Shown in pieces: positions 62,286 to 64,000 of a stretch of DNA of 64,000 bases. Numbering within the stretch: the first letter of the stretch is position 1; the number at the start of each line of letters is the position of its first letter. Under the pieces are notes generated by a model. That model saw nothing but the letters and a program-made list of their open reading frames with translations. It was not told where the DNA came from and did not search any database. Source of the DNA: Viscum album (lineage: Eukaryota; Streptophyta; Magnoliopsida; Santalales; Viscaceae); contig OY728120.1 of the NCBI GenBank assembly GCA_963277665.1, positions 939,039,195-939,103,194 of the forward strand. The letters run 5' to 3'. The translations under genes and the position numbers were made by a program.

Positions 62286-62471
62286 TTGATTCGGTTTACT
62301 AGGATGGTTCTCTATATTCCTTTTATGCTTATTACTTATTCCATTATCCTATCGATCATATTCTTCTTTATGGTTGGTCCAAGCGATGAGGGATACCTTC
62401 TCGGCCTCTTCGTGGTGTTAACAGGTATCCCAATGACACTTCTCGTATTTTCTATTAGTTTCTTGGGATAA
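62286..62471 (+). other. Hydrophobic 61-codon reading frame, antisense in E5 5' LTR
   Basis: The frame begins MIRFTRMVLY and has two hydrophobic stretches, ITYSIILSIIFFFMVG and LLGLFVVLTGIPMTLLVFSI, joined by a short PSDEGY linker, like a two-helix hairpin. The 3' LTR copy (about 55740-55930) keeps SDEGYLLGLFMVLSGLIMVL but has lost one base just before it, so the frame is broken there. It may be chance or a scrap of a membrane protein gene. No function is assigned. Confidence 0.25.
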
Positions 62472-62613
62472 CTATGGTTTTTTCCCTTTTGAGGTGTAAA
62501 CATTTTTGTGGTTTATTAGTAATATGTTTCTTGTTCTATTTTGGGAACCATTGTTTTAATGAATAAATAATAAAAAGTTATTATTACACATTGAAAATGT
62601 TTGGGGCATCACA

Positions 62614-64000
62614 ATCCGCTTTATAACATCCTTAGGTTCCCACATTACATCCTCAATTTTATGGTTTCTCTAAAGAAAATTTATCATTCAAGTTGTTAGA
62701 TTTCTCAATACTTGCTCTCTTGTGTCAAGAATCTTGATAGGGTCTTTATAGTATGAAAAATCATGTTCACATTTTATTTCTTCATAGGTGAGTACATGTG
62801 TTTGGTCGGGCATATAATTCTTTAAAAATTGACATGTGGAACACATCATGATCTTTGGATAGACTTGGGGGAATCTCCGAATAGTAAACTATAGCCCCAA
62901 TTCTTTCTATAATTTCAAATTCTTCGATGTTCCTGGGGCTCAGTTTCCCTTTCTTACTGAACCATAAAACACCCTTCCATATAGATACATTTAGAAAGAC
63001 ATGATCTCCCACTTGAATTTCCAAATACTTTCTACATTTGTCAACATAACTCTTTTTCCTACTTTGGGATGATTTTATATGGGCCTAAATTATCTTTACC
63101 TTTGTTCTTGTTGCTTCAATAAGTTTTGGGCCTATGAGTTTCTTTTCACCAACTTTTTCCCAACAAGTTGATGATTGACATATCCTTCCATATAATGCTT
63201 CATATAGTGCCATTTGAATACTATAATGAAAACTATTATTATAAGAAAACTTTACCAAAGGGAAGTACTAATAAAAAATACCTTGAAATTCAAGTTAGCA
63301 TGATCTCAACATGTCCTCCTGTGTTTTAATAGTCTTATTATATTGCTTATCAGTTTGAGGGTGATATGTAGTACTTATATAAATCTCAGTATCCAAATCC
63401 ATCTATAGAATTTTCCTTAATTTCGATGTAAATTAGGGATCTCGGTCAGACACAATTGATATAGTTGAACCATAAATTCTTCCAAATTCATTGATATAGA
63501 GTCTTCCCAGGTTCTCAAGTGGTTAATCCTCTCTTATAGAAAGAAAATTTGATGATTTTTTAAGATGATCAACAATTACCCATAATACATCATTCCTTAT
63601 AGGTTTCATTAGTAGTACTGTGACAAATTTCATCGTAACGTCATCCCACTTCAACATAGCAATAGGTATAGGTTACATGACTCCTCTAGGATGTCTTCTC
63701 CAAGCCTTAACCTATTGACAAACTAGACACCATGACACAATGTCAGTAATTTCTCGCTTCTTGTTATCCCACCAAAAATGTTCCTTCAGATCTTTGTACA
63801 TCTTGGTGATACCATGGTGTATAGAGAAATTTGAGCTATGAGAATTCTCTAATAGTTCCCTTTTTAACTCATGTGCTGATTGAATACATAGCCTATTTCC
63901 AAATTTCAGAACTCGATCCTCACACACAAAGTCTTCCAATCATCAATCCTTAATGGATTTAATTTTCATTTGAAGGTTCTCATCATCATATTGGGAGATT
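62614..64000 (-). pseudogene. E6 integrase and chromodomain remnant (continues past the window)
   Basis: On the minus strand, 63939-63712 reads ...ENSHSSNFSIHHGITKMYKDLKEHFWWDNKKREITDIVSWCLVCQ, the His2Cys2 zinc-binding domain of integrase. Near 63290-63370 TTYHPQTDKQYNKTIKTQED and DMLRSC mark the core end. 63024-62782 reads MEIQVGDHVFLNVS...KKGKLSPRNIEEFEIIERIG...DHDVFHMSIFKELY, the C-terminal domain. Near 62640 a decayed MWEPKD chromodomain end runs into the E5 border. The rest of its coding end is at 50937-51011. RT and gag are outside the window. Confidence 0.85.

Larger units (their letters stand above)
51012..62613 (-). mobile_element. E5: long-LTR, non-autonomous gypsy-type element carrying an F-box-like insert
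   Basis: This 11,602-bp minus-strand element has a 5' LTR at 62613-57574 and a 3' LTR at 56062-51012 (5,040 and 5,051 bp). The sense LTR starts TGTGATGCCCCAAAC / TGTGACGCCCCGAAC and ends GGGGTCCTCACA. A tRNA-iMet-type primer site (57571-57561) and a polypurine tract (56078-56063) flank only about 1.5 kb of internal DNA without recognisable protease, RT or integrase. It interrupts the E6 chromodomain end. The expected 5-bp duplications (51007-51011 GTTCC, 62614-62618 ATCCG) do not match well, which fits age or uncertain ends. LTR divergence by eye is near 10%. Confidence 0.85.
57574..62613 (-). repeat. E5 5' LTR (5,040 bp)
   Basis: It runs TGTGAGGACCCC to GGGGCATCACA on the plus strand and is collinear with the 3' LTR. 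It holds the minisatellite at 58296-58465, TA/TG runs near 59218-59231 and 59760-59790, the GC-rich leader block at about 60690-61060 and the donor-like site at 60656/60655. Confidence 0.92.

Overview
This window is intergenic DNA from a large, repeat-rich nuclear plant genome. I see no intact host gene. Nearly everything recognisable is an LTR retrotransposon: mostly Ty3/gypsy elements of the chromodomain (Del/Tekay-like) type with very long LTRs (about 2.9-5.1 kb), plus one Ty1/copia-like element. Outside one young element the DNA is strongly AT-rich, and old coding remnants are full of stops of the kind expected from long-term cytosine methylation and C-to-T decay. Plant origin is inferred from the gag/pol types, the tRNA-iMet primer sites, the plant-like 5S segment and an F-box-like fragment. 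I cannot name the species.

Layout. E1 (179-9959, minus strand) is young and GC-rich. It has two 3,677-bp LTRs differing at about 40 sites with no length change, a perfect GATGC target duplication, a broken gag, and a pol cut down to a protease scrap plus the integrase tail and chromodomain. Its LTR carries a piece of 5S rRNA with the Pol III internal promoter region, three ~50-bp tandem repeats, ~165-bp subrepeats and a hyper-GC palindromic block. 9965-12605 is decayed AT-rich DNA. E3 (12606 to at least ~31580, plus) is a copia-like, gag-only element whose 5' LTR was split by E2 (12985-26358, plus), an old, nearly full-length gypsy element with 4.2-kb LTRs and a perfect GTAAT duplication. 32394 to roughly 36 kb looks like a decayed LTR of the E1 family (E7, minus). 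About 36-42 kb is unassigned AT-rich DNA.

From ~42 kb to the end there is a three-level nest, all on the minus strand. E4 (3' LTR ending at 45141, then integrase, RNase H and RT to ~48.06 kb) is broken inside RT by E6, whose 3' LTR ends at 50936. E6 is itself broken in the last codons of its chromodomain by E5 (51012-62613). E6 integrase resumes at 62614 and runs off the window. E5 has ~5.05-kb LTRs and only ~1.5 kb of internal DNA. Where gag should start, that internal DNA holds an F-box-like reading frame instead.

Three observations stand out. First, a 5S-derived Pol III promoter-like segment lies in the sense direction inside a long gypsy LTR. Second, elements of different sequence share the same leader layout: a consensus 5' splice site inside the LTR and a 3' splice site touching the gag-position ATG. 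This predicts a 2.4-3.2 kb leader intron that would remove the primer-binding site. Third, E5 appears to carry a captured host F-box fragment at the gag position.
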